Source of the DNA: Paludibacteraceae bacterium
GTDB taxonomy: Bacteria; Bacteroidota; Bacteroidia; Bacteroidales; Paludibacteraceae
DNA: 6,480 nt
Reading direction: 5' to 3'
NCBI GenBank assembly: GCA_904502115.1
Contig: CAJGDW010000086.1
Coordinates: 1 to 6,480 of the forward strand
The notes beneath the pieces are model-generated. The model was not told the origin of the DNA, did no database searches, and saw only the letters and a program-made list of their open reading frames with translations. The translations under genes and the position numbers were made by a program. The first letter of the stretch is position 1, and the number at the start of each line of letters is the position of its first letter. Below, piece after piece: positions 1 to 6,327 of the stretch.

Positions 1-42
1 TAAAAAAATAACTTTGATGAAAACGATTTCATCAAAGTTATT
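1..42 (-). terminator. Rho-independent terminator-like hairpin, minus strand
   Basis: Bases 7-22 and 27-42 form a perfect 16-bp inverted repeat around the loop ACGA (23-26). On the minus strand the hairpin runs directly into a T-rich tail (complement of the A run at 2-8), as in an intrinsic terminator. The stem is AT-rich. No gene lies between this hairpin and the tRNA terminator to its right, so it may be a back-up stop for tRNA readthrough, or the end of a plus-strand gene beyond the left edge that uses it in the other direction. The plus-strand side lacks a clear T run. Confidence 0.65.
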
Positions 43-116
43 GTATCTAATTGTAATTTAGAGTATTACAAGGATTTTACCAACCATTTTTGGCAATTAT
101 ACCTATAAAAACGGAT
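43..116. other. AT-rich spacer without a recognisable gene
   Basis: No open reading frame or RNA gene is visible here. The only structure is a 7-bp inverted repeat, TTGTAAT at 51-57 and ATTACAA at 65-71, too weak and AT-rich to call as a functional element. Confidence 0.5.
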
Positions 117-176
117 TGGCGCCACAGCAAAAAAAAGGCTCAGAGAGGAATCTCTGAGCTTTTTGCTGTGGTGCCA
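117..176. repeat. Large two-part inverted repeat covering the tRNA 3' end and its terminator
   Basis: The outer arms 117-133 and 160-176 are complementary at 16 of 17 positions, the exception being 121 against 172. The inner arms 138-146 and 151-159 are complementary at 9 of 9. The unpaired bases are 134-137 and the GGAA loop at 147-150. The right outer arm includes the last seven acceptor-stem bases and the discriminator of the tRNA-Phe gene, so the left arm is an inverted near-copy of the tRNA 3' end plus its first trailer bases. The inner part acts as the terminator; the role of the outer part is unknown. Confidence 0.8.
129..164 (-). terminator. Intrinsic terminator of tRNA-Phe
   Basis: On the minus strand a 9-bp perfect stem (138-146 with 151-159, loop 147-150) is preceded by five A and followed, after one C, by eight T (complement of 129-136). 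This is a textbook Rho-independent terminator. The stem starts nine bases after the tRNA discriminator base, so the primary transcript would have a very short 3' trailer. On the plus strand the same hairpin is followed by five T (160-164), so it could also work weakly in the other direction. Confidence 0.88.
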
Positions 177-241
177 CCAGGAATCGAACCGGGGACACAA
201 GGATTTTCAGTCCTTTGCTCTACCAACTGAGCTATGGCACC
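169..241 (-). tRNA. tRNA-Phe, anticodon GAA
   Basis: The minus strand folds into a full 73-base cloverleaf: a 7-bp acceptor stem GGTGCCA/TGGCACC with discriminator A, a 4-bp D stem GCTC/GAGC, an anticodon stem AAGGA/TCCTT with loop CTGAAAA, a five-base variable loop and a TTCGATT T loop. The anticodon is GAA, giving phenylalanine. The 3' CCA is not encoded: the bases after the discriminator are CAG, so CCA must be added by tRNA nucleotidyltransferase. A36-A37-A38 matches the recognition run for MiaA isopentenylation, followed by MiaB methylthiolation at A37. The T stem CCCGG/CCTGG has one internal C51-U63 mismatch. The gene has its own promoter on the right and a terminator on the left. Confidence 0.97.
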
Positions 242-257
242 ATCGCTTAAGTGGTTG

Positions 258-288
258 CAAAGGTAATACCTTTTTTTAGAACTGCAAA
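258..288 (-). promoter_or_regulatory. Promoter of tRNA-Phe (Bacteroidota type)
   Basis: On the minus strand, TTTG (complement of 285-288) is followed after exactly 19 bases by TACCTTTG (complement of 258-265). This matches the -33 TTTG and -7 TAnnTTTG consensus recognised by the Bacteroidota primary sigma factor. Transcription would start near 250, about ten bases before the mature tRNA 5' end. A run of seven A (complement of 271-277) lies in the spacer. The -7 element is half of a near-palindrome, AAAGGTA-A-TACCTTT at 259-273. The promoter starts about 50 bases after the stop codon of the upstream gene; no good terminator is seen between them. Confidence 0.85.
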
Positions 289-338
289 CTTTTTTGCTAA
301 AAATTTGATTTTTTACTGCAAAAAGGCAAAACAGCCAC

Positions 339-3311
339 TTATTTAAGTACTACCCCTATGCCTTTCTTGCCATCAATTTTGGCTACCAAGGATTGTTCTA
401 GGCGCACATGCTTGATGTATTTGGTTTCTGCTACTACGGGTAAGGTTTCCAAATAATCCATATCACAAACCTCGCGGTCATCTACTCCATCTACGGTTAA
501 GTAGGCAGAACCACACGAGGTTAGGTTTTGGAAAAAGTGTGTTCCCTGACTTGGGTCGATGTGGTACGAGGTTTGACCTGCCTCTACAATCACCTTAGCA
601 CCTGCAATGTTGGGCCATTTTACCGGTATACCCAACCAAGTATCGCTACTACCCCATCTGCCCGGACCAATTAACACGTAGGGTCTGTCTTGCTCCATTA
701 GTTGACGGTTAATTTTATCGATATCGTAAGCAATGAGCTGGTTATTAGAAGGACCAAACATACCCTCTTTTACGTACACCACATCGCACAAGTTATCAAT
801 AATGCCATTGCCCAAGGCTTGACGTGAGGTAATAAGCGTGGAATCCAAAGGCACTTGTGCCAAGTCTTCGTCAATAGACTTGTTGGCATCTACAATGGGG
901 CGTATTTGAAGCAGATAGAATACATTGTTCTTGTTTTCGGCATAATCTAGATTAACTGCAAACTCAATCTCTACAGGACGTCCCATTTCGCGTTCGCCTA
1001 CCTTTAATACCTTATCGACAATTTCTGCCAAGGGGAATACCTCGTGCTCCAAGATATTGGCAAAAGTAATTACCTTGCGGTACTTTTCTTCGTAAAGTCC
1101 ATCGCGTATAATTTGGTCGTAAGGGTCGAAGGTAGAAGCTACAAAACGAAGCGTACCGTCTGCTTCTGCATCGCGTACCGATAAACGGAACAGGTTAAAG
1201 CCATCGTCCACCTGTGGCGAAAAAGTAGTGCGCGAAATATCCAAGGCATTAAAATGCGTTTGGGTTTCGTTCAAAGCAAACTCGAGCGACGAGGTTTGCA
1301 AAATGTTGTGCGGATGTTTGGGCGAGAAACGCAAGGTTTGCCCGCCGTCTACAATGTATTTACCCAAGCCCAACGCCACATTTACCACACCATCTTCGGG
1401 TTTCTCGTCGCCAATCGGATAAAAATTAAGCGATCTGCCCACCCCAGAGAACGATGGATAGAAACGGTTCCCGTACTGTCTGCCGCAAACCTCTTGCAGT
1501 ACCACCGCCATTTTTTCGCGACTAATTACATTCTTAGTCGCTTTCATATAGGTTTTGCTGTCTTTGTAGTAAACCGATGCATAAACGGCTTTAATGGCCT
1601 CGCACACCATGGTAAGCGTTGATATACGATGACCCTTGATATTGGGCACCATGTAGGTAGAATACACCCCTGCAAATGGCTGATAGTGGGCATCTTCTAA
1701 CAAACTACTGGAACGAATGGCAATGGGCGAGTCGATGGCCTTTAAATACGCATACAAGTCGGCCACCACCGAACGAGGTAATTTGGCGGCTAAAAAGTGT
1801 TTAAGAATCTCATCGTCCGATACATTATCCGATAGCGCAATACCATACAAATGGTTTTGCTCCATAAATTCGTCAAATTTATCGACACAAAGCACTACCG
1901 TTTTAGGAATAACAATTTGAGTAGTTTCAAAATCAAAAAATTCTTTGTTGCGTTTAGACACCACATCCAAAAATGCCAAGCCACGGCCTTTGCCCCCCAT
2001 CGAGCCTTCGCCAATACGAGCAAAATTAGAATAACTGTCGTAGCGGTCGCTCATAAACACAGCCACCACACCTTGGTTCTTAATGCGCCTGTACGACACA
2101 ATGGCATCAAAAATCACTTGTCTGGCCTGGTCTACATCATCAATAGAGGTAATGCTTAAATCGCGTAGAAATTCGGCAAGCGGGAACATCGCACGCGAAT
2201 ACAACCACCTTGACAAATGGTTGCGCGACATGTGATAAAACATGGATTCGGCAGGTATATCAAAAACCTTGTTCTGCAAATCTTTTAGGTTCTTTACCAC
2301 CGCTACTACCCACTTGGTATCGGGGTCAACAAAGTGAAATTCACCAAAACCGAATGTATTAGATACTGCTTCCTTTAACTCCAAGTGCAAAGTTTTAGAG
2401 TTTTTGTTGATAAACACCGTTCCTAACTCTTTGGCTTCTTGTCTATTTTCTTCCTCGCTCGATTCTAAGATAATAGGCAAAAATCGATCTTTGGCACGCA
2501 TGTAAGATGCTAACTTTATACCTGCAGTTGCATCGTTTTCGCCCTCGCGCTCAAAACGCACATCCGATACCACCCCAAGTACATTGCGTTGGTACTTATC
2601 GTACAATTCCTTGGCCTCTTCGAAGTTACGTGCCAACAGAATTTTTGGACGACCGCGCATGCGCAACATCTGTTCGTGTTCGTTCAGCGCCTCTGTCATA
2701 AACGAGCGCGACTGCACAAATACATGCTTGTATAAATAAGGTAATATAGCCGAGTAAAACTGAATGGAATTTTCGACAAATAAAATAACTTGCACCCCTA
2801 CCGACTGGATATCGGCATCTACATTCATCTTATCTTCTATCAATTTTACAATCGCTAGCAACAAATCGGTTTCGCCCATCCAACTAAATACATAATCGAT
2901 GGCAGAAAGGTCTTCGTGTTTGTACAAACGATGAAATACCTCGCTCGAAAAGGGAGTTAACAAAACAACAGGCACTGTAGCATGTACCGATTTAATCTGC
3001 TTTGCATAGTTAAAAACACCGCTGTTTTCTACAGCAGGCATCATGATAATAAGGTCGAAACTACGGGTAGATAAAAGCTCGCTCGCCTCTTCTACCGTCG
3101 AAGCCAAAGTAAAACGAGGAGGATAACGCAAGTTTAACGAGGTATATTCGTTGAATATCTGCTCGTCGATTCTACCGTCCTCTTCTAGCATAAAAGCATC
3201 GTATTTACTAGCAATAAGCAGGATGTTATAAATGCGTTGCTCCATCAAACTAGCAAACGATGTGTCCTTAAAATACAGTTTCTTTATGTTATCGCTGTTA
3301 TTCATACCCAT
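339..3311 (-). CDS. Receiver-like / PEP-pyruvate-binding ATP-grasp protein (PPDK N-domain family)
   Basis: This 990-residue, probably cytosolic protein has three regions. Residues 28-162 look like a receiver fold, but the phosphoacceptor Asp is replaced (Met91 after FDLIIM) and the usual Lys is missing, so it is likely a pseudo-receiver; Thr119 remains. Residues 172-318 look like a second receiver that keeps Asp250 (VVSDV), Ser284 and Lys303. Residues about 430-806 match the nucleotide-binding domain of PEP synthase and pyruvate phosphate dikinase: GGKG 439-442, IRSSS 532-536, FAGVYST 546-552, Glu783 and LQIRP 801-805. The rest, including GPGRWGSSDTWLGIP at 882-896, is a conserved-looking tail. 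The phosphohistidine signature (GGxTSHAA) and the PEP-binding barrel are absent, so PEP synthase activity is doubtful despite the usual database name. Related proteins of similar size are known to me from Bacteroides; their substrate is not. The start could be Met1 (3311) or Met3 (3305). No TAnnTTTG promoter is visible in the 50 bases between the OmpA terminator and the start. Confidence 0.9.
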   Translation of the reverse strand: MGMNNSDNIKKLYFKDTSFASLMEQRIYNILLIASKYDAFMLEEDGRIDEQIFNEYTSLNLRYPPRFTLASTVEEASELLSTRSFDLIIMMPAVENSGVFNYAKQIKSVHATVPVVLLTPFSSEVFHRLYKHEDLSAIDYVFSWMGETDLLLAIVKLIEDKMNVDADIQSVGVQVILFVENSIQFYSAILPYLYKHVFVQSRSFMTEALNEHEQMLRMRGRPKILLARNFEEAKELYDKYQRNVLGVVSDVRFEREGENDATAGIKLASYMRAKDRFLPIILESSEEENRQEAKELGTVFINKNSKTLHLELKEAVSNTFGFGEFHFVDPDTKWVVAVVKNLKDLQNKVFDIPAESMFYHMSRNHLSRWLYSRAMFPLAEFLRDLSITSIDDVDQARQVIFDAIVSYRRIKNQGVVAVFMSDRYDSYSNFARIGEGSMGGKGRGLAFLDVVSKRNKEFFDFETTQIVIPKTVVLCVDKFDEFMEQNHLYGIALSDNVSDDEILKHFLAAKLPRSVVADLYAYLKAIDSPIAIRSSSLLEDAHYQPFAGVYSTYMVPNIKGHRISTLTMVCEAIKAVYASVYYKDSKTYMKATKNVISREKMAVVLQEVCGRQYGNRFYPSFSGVGRSLNFYPIGDEKPEDGVVNVALGLGKYIVDGGQTLRFSPKHPHNILQTSSLEFALNETQTHFNALDISRTTFSPQVDDGFNLFRLSVRDAEADGTLRFVASTFDPYDQIIRDGLYEEKYRKVITFANILEHEVFPLAEIVDKVLKVGEREMGRPVEIEFAVNLDYAENKNNVFYLLQIRPIVDANKSIDEDLAQVPLDSTLITSRQALGNGIIDNLCDVVYVKEGMFGPSNNQLIAYDIDKINRQLMEQDRPYVLIGPGRWGSSDTWLGIPVKWPNIAGAKVIVEAGQTSYHIDPSQGTHFFQNLTSCGSAYLTVDGVDDREVCDMDYLETLPVVAETKYIKHVRLEQSLVAKIDGKKGIGVVLK

Positions 3312-3362
3312 TACCTTTTATACCTTACTATAATCTTTCGCTTTGAATCGTCATGTATCTAC

Positions 3363-3397
3363 AAAAAAAGCCCTTGCCTACGTGGCTAAGGGCTTTT
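3363..3397 (-). terminator. Intrinsic terminator of the OmpA-family gene
   Basis: Arms AGCCCTT (3369-3375) and AAGGGCT (3388-3394), extended inward by GCC/GGC with one bulged T, form a GC-rich hairpin. On the minus strand it is followed by seven T (complement of 3363-3369). It begins about 20 bases after the stop codon at 3416. The plus-strand side carries only four T, so it may be weakly bidirectional. Confidence 0.9.
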
Positions 3398-3415
3398 ATC
3401 TTGTATCGTTATCGA

Positions 3416-4807
3416 TTAGTAGAAGAAGAAATCGCAACGACGGTTTTTCATTTCAGCTTTAGGAGGATTAGCCAAAGCACCTTGCGCTTCAACAACAATT
3501 CTGTCTTCTGCAATACCTGCTTTCACTAATTCTGCTTTTACCATATTAACGCGTTTTTCGCTGAGTTTCAAGTTATAATCGTTTGAACCAGGGAAATCGC
3601 AATAACCACGTAATTCAACTTTCATTTCTGGATTATCTTTCAACTTTTGAGCTGCTTTCGCAATGTTTTTGCGAGCTTGAGCAGAAAGCGCTGATTGGTC
3701 AAATCCGAAATATACAGACATATTGTAGTCTACATTTGGATCTACACGCAAAGCGGCAAATACTTGTTTTACGTCGTCACAGCAAGGAGAATCCAATGCT
3801 TCTTGTGGAATACCTTCACCCCAATAGTTTACGAAAGAACCTTTAGGAGTGTTCGCTTGACGGTCGCGGAAATCGGGTACACCATCACCGTCTTCGTCAG
3901 GAGTAGTTGCGTGTTGTTTTTCCAATTCGTCTAAGCGAGGTAGAATGTTGTTAGCAACGGTATCTTCCAACACTTTAACACGTTTTTCTAGACTGTCTAG
4001 ACGCGATTCCAAATTGCTTTCGCCTGTACGAAGTTTGTGGTAGTCCATCATAGACAAGTTACGCATGTGACCACCTTCTTTCGCATTTGGAGCCAATTTA
4101 ACACGCAAACTTGCAGTTACATAGAACTCACCGTCGTTCATGGTACCTTTGGTATAGTCTTGACCTTCAAAGTTGTCTTTGTTGTGAATACGATAGTAAC
4201 CACTCAAACCAACAGCCAAATAGTTGTTGATGTTGTACTCAACTTGAGTTCCCAATGGAATAGAGATGTTTTTACCATTATTTACATCGGTTGGAGTTGC
4301 TTCGGCAGCCGAGTTATCATCTTCTGCTGTATTGGTTACATCATAAAATACCATACCTACACCAGCATTCAAATACCAGTTCCAAGCTGCACTGCTACGA
4401 TATTGTCCAAACAAGTTCAACAAGTTAACCGACAACATCAACGAAGGAGCATACATATTACCTTTGAAGTAATATTTACCGTATTTTGTGCTACTTGTGT
4501 GACCGTGGTAGGGCATGTATTGAAAATTAGCAATAAGACCCCAAGCAGGGTTAAACGAATATTCAACATCAACACCTACTGTCCACAACAATTGAGACGA
4601 AGATAAAAGTTGGTCTATACGTTGATTAACGTCACCATCGAATTGCGAGAAACCGCCATTCACCTGGATAGACCAGTGTGAGAAGTCCTTGAATTCGTGC
4701 AATACCTTGCTTTCTGATTTTTCCGAAGTTGTTATTTCTGTCTCTGCAGCAGCAAATGCGAACAGAGAGATCAAGAACAAACCACATACGGTAAAAAGTT
4801 TTTTCAT
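3416..4807 (-). CDS. OmpA-family outer-membrane protein with N-terminal barrel and peptidoglycan-binding C-terminus
   Basis: This 463-residue protein links the outer membrane to peptidoglycan. Residues 1-21 are a signal peptide (MKK, hydrophobic core LFLISLFAFA, AAA near the cleavage site). Residues about 40-238 have the alternating aromatic pattern of an eight-stranded beta-barrel. Residues 264-298 form a heptad-like coiled coil. Residues 303-316 (DEDGDGVPD) resemble a thrombospondin type 3 calcium-binding repeat. Residues about 363-463 are the OmpA C-terminal domain, with YFGFD, LSEKR and NRR. The peptidoglycan-contact residues equivalent to the Asp and Arg of E. coli OmpA appear to be Asp404 and Arg419. 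The usual GHTD reads GYCD (401-404), and Cys342, Cys343, Cys403 and Cys458 give four periplasmic cysteines. Met at 4807 was chosen because it starts the signal peptide; an in-frame TTG at 4831 adds eight residues but lies almost at the predicted transcription start. The gene has its own promoter and terminator and is probably highly expressed. Confidence 0.94.
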   Translation of the reverse strand: MKKLFTVCGLFLISLFAFAAAETEITTSEKSESKVLHEFKDFSHWSIQVNGGFSQFDGDVNQRIDQLLSSSQLLWTVGVDVEYSFNPAWGLIANFQYMPYHGHTSSTKYGKYYFKGNMYAPSLMLSVNLLNLFGQYRSSAAWNWYLNAGVGMVFYDVTNTAEDDNSAAEATPTDVNNGKNISIPLGTQVEYNINNYLAVGLSGYYRIHNKDNFEGQDYTKGTMNDGEFYVTASLRVKLAPNAKEGGHMRNLSMMDYHKLRTGESNLESRLDSLEKRVKVLEDTVANNILPRLDELEKQHATTPDEDGDGVPDFRDRQANTPKGSFVNYWGEGIPQEALDSPCCDDVKQVFAALRVDPNVDYNMSVYFGFDQSALSAQARKNIAKAAQKLKDNPEMKVELRGYCDFPGSNDYNLKLSEKRVNMVKAELVKAGIAEDRIVVEAQGALANPPKAEMKNRRCDFFFY

Positions 4808-4842
4808 ATACAATGTGTTTAAATTACGCAATTAATCAGCTA

Positions 4843-4850
4843 CAAAGATA
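4843..4850 (-). promoter_or_regulatory. -7 element of the OmpA-family gene promoter
   Basis: The minus strand reads TATCTTTG here, matching the Bacteroidota -7 consensus TAnnTTTG. Transcription would start near 4836, giving a leader of about 30 bases before the ATG at 4807. No good TTTG is found at the -33 position (about 4870-4873). A run of seven A (complement of 4857-4863) sits six bases upstream of the motif, and AT-only DNA lies further upstream. The position supports the ATG start over the upstream TTG. Confidence 0.7.
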
Positions 4851-4884
4851 TACAAGTTTTTTTATATAGTGCTAAAAATCAGAT

Positions 4885-4907
4885 GTTTTTTTAAAAAAAA
4901 ATTAAAA
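4885..4907. other. AT tract between miaB stop and the OmpA promoter
   Basis: Seven T (4886-4892) are followed by nine A (4893-4901) and more AT sequence, directly after the miaB stop codon. It sits about 50-65 bases upstream of the predicted OmpA start, where an UP-like element or intrinsic bend could raise promoter strength. It may also aid miaB termination, but no GC-rich hairpin is present. Its role is inferred from position only. Confidence 0.35.
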
Positions 4908-6212
4908 TTACACTCTTTTGCCAAATAAAGTGGCTGCGGTTGCACGTTCTATTGTTACTTGAATGAGATCACCTATCTGCACATCGCCTTTGTCAAACAA
5001 CACTACCTTGTTTTGCGATGTACGGCCAAACAATTGTTCTTTAGAGCGCTTAGAGTAACCTTCTGCCAACACCTCGAAAGTTTTACCTATATCTTTTAGG
5101 TTGCTTTGCAACGACAATTCCAATTGCAAATCGATCATTTCTTGCAAGCGACGCAATTTTACTTCTTCTTCAACATTGTCGGGCAAATGTTTAGAAGCAT
5201 AGGTACCTTCGCGTTCCGAGTATTTGAACATAAAAGCACTGTCGTATCCCACTTCGCGCATCAATTGAAGGGTAAGTTGATGGTCTTCTTCGGTTTCATC
5301 GTGAAAACCGGTAAACATATCGGTCGATATGCCACAATCTGGAATGTACTTTCTAATTAGTTCCACCTTTTCTAAATACCACTCACGTGTGTACTTACGA
5401 TTCATTAATTTAAGAATCTTGTTACTGCCCGATTGCACAGGCAAATGAATGTGCTTGCACAAATTTGGATGTTTGGCAATCACCTGAATGGTTTCTTCGT
5501 GAATATCTTTGGGGTGCGATGTGGTAAAACGAATGCGCATACCAGGCACTGCAGTGGCCAATTTATCCAATAGCTGAGCAAAGTTTATATCCCCGTACAA
5601 ATATGAGTTTACATTTTGACCCAACAAGGTAACTTCCTTGTATCCTTTATTATATAGGTCGTTTACCTCGTTTAAAATGCTTTCGTACGGACGAGAACGC
5701 TCGCGTCCACGGGTATAAGGCACAATGCAATACGAGCAGAAGTTGTTGCATCCACGCATAATGGATACAAAACCACCTATTTTGTTGCCTCCAATGCGGC
5801 GAGGCAAAATATCTTTGTAGGTTTCAGTAGTAGAGAATTCTACATTGATGGCCTTTTCGCCTTGTTCTACTTGCGCAATAAGATGAGGCAAATCCAAATA
5901 AGCATCGGGACCTACCACCAAATCTACCACCTTTTGCTCAAGCAGTTGCTCTTTTACGCGTTCTGCCATACAACCCAACACACCTACAATTAGGTTTTTC
6001 TTTTTGCGTTTTAGTTGCGAAAAATATTCCAAACGAGCATTGGCTTTTTGTTCGGCATGGTCGCGAATAGAACAGGTATTCATAAACACAGCATCGGCTT
6101 GCGCTAAGTCGTCGCACAAGTCGTATCCTGCCATCTGCATTACCGCTGCCACCACCTCGCTATCGGCAAAGTTCATTTGGCAACCATAGGTTTCTATAAA
6201 CAATTTTTTCAT
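4908..6212 (-). CDS. miaB: tRNA-2-methylthio-N6-dimethylallyladenosine synthase MiaB
   Basis: MiaB is a cytosolic radical-SAM methylthiotransferase that converts i6A37 to ms2i6A37 in tRNAs reading UNN codons, using two [4Fe-4S] clusters and S-adenosylmethionine. The 434-residue protein has all three modules. The N-terminal methylthiotransferase domain (about 2-118) has cluster cysteines Cys11, Cys47 and Cys81 in the contexts YGCQMN, NTCSIRDHAEQKA and LGCMAER. The radical-SAM domain (about 140-370) has the Cys155-x3-Cys159-x2-Cys162 motif and GQNVNSY (198-204). The C-terminal TRAM domain (about 374-434) binds RNA. The length is slightly below the 474 residues of E. coli MiaB, as expected for this phylum; all catalytic residues are present. 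The sequence RGRERSR, GQNVNSY and the short linker favour MiaB over MtaB or RimO. The ATG at 6212 follows a -7 element by about 20 bases, so no longer start is likely. tRNA-Phe(GAA), a predicted substrate, lies in the same window. Confidence 0.97.
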   Translation of the reverse strand: MKKLFIETYGCQMNFADSEVVAAVMQMAGYDLCDDLAQADAVFMNTCSIRDHAEQKANARLEYFSQLKRKKKNLIVGVLGCMAERVKEQLLEQKVVDLVVGPDAYLDLPHLIAQVEQGEKAINVEFSTTETYKDILPRRIGGNKIGGFVSIMRGCNNFCSYCIVPYTRGRERSRPYESILNEVNDLYNKGYKEVTLLGQNVNSYLYGDINFAQLLDKLATAVPGMRIRFTTSHPKDIHEETIQVIAKHPNLCKHIHLPVQSGSNKILKLMNRKYTREWYLEKVELIRKYIPDCGISTDMFTGFHDETEEDHQLTLQLMREVGYDSAFMFKYSEREGTYASKHLPDNVEEEVKLRRLQEMIDLQLELSLQSNLKDIGKTFEVLAEGYSKRSKEQLFGRTSQNKVVLFDKGDVQIGDLIQVTIERATAATLFGKRV

Positions 6213-6232
6213 ACAATTCGGATAATATGGTA

Positions 6233-6240
6233 CAAAGGTA
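6233..6240 (-). promoter_or_regulatory. -7 element of the miaB promoter
   Basis: The minus strand reads TACCTTTG, identical to the -7 element of the tRNA-Phe promoter, and the 11 bases CAAAGGTAATA on the plus strand are shared by both sites. Transcription would start near 6226, about 14 bases before the ATG. A run of eight A (complement of 6244-6251) lies three bases upstream. No TTTG is found at the -33 position, which falls inside the first octamer repeat cluster. Confidence 0.75.
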
Positions 6241-6253
6241 ATATTTTTTTTGT

Positions 6254-6278
6254 GACTAATCGACTAATCGGGGAATCG
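6254..6278. repeat. Octamer cluster A (three units)
   Basis: Read on the minus strand, this is three abutting 8-base units: CGATTCCC (6271-6278), CGATTAGT (6263-6270) and CGATTAGT (6255-6262), followed by CAC and a run of eight A. All units share CGATT and differ in the last three bases. The cluster occupies the region where the -33 element of the miaB promoter would lie. Confidence 0.8.
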
Positions 6279-6327
6279 AGAATTAAAGGAGAGTTGAGAC
6301 GTATTGATGACCATAAGGGAATAAATG

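Noticed and set aside
33..40. TAACTTTG on the minus strand, a possible -7 element
   Set aside because: It lies inside the stem of the terminator hairpin, has no TTTG at -33, and no gene follows within the window.
339..3311. Naming the 990-residue protein PEP synthase (ppsA) or ppdK
   Set aside because: Only the nucleotide-binding domain is shared; the GGxTSHAA phosphohistidine motif and the PEP-binding barrel are absent.
3413..3420. CGATTAGT copy at the OmpA stop codon
   Set aside because: A single unit with no neighbours or T run, overlapping the stop codon; one 8-base match in this window is plausible by chance.
4037..4606. 189-codon open frame on the plus strand inside the OmpA gene
   Set aside because: It is antisense to a clear OmpA-family gene, its translation is rich in Thr/Val with no recognisable domain, and it has no promoter; it is a shadow of the real frame. 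The other plus-strand frames inside the three genes were dropped for the same reason.
4784..4807. Lipoprotein signal at Cys8 of the OmpA-family protein
   Set aside because: The Cys is inside the early hydrophobic core, with no lipobox and insufficient n/h region before it; AAA near residue 20 fits ordinary signal peptidase I cleavage.
4808..4831. Upstream TTG start of the OmpA-family gene
   Set aside because: It would add eight residues before MKKLF and spoil a normal signal peptide, and it lies within a few bases of the predicted transcription start.
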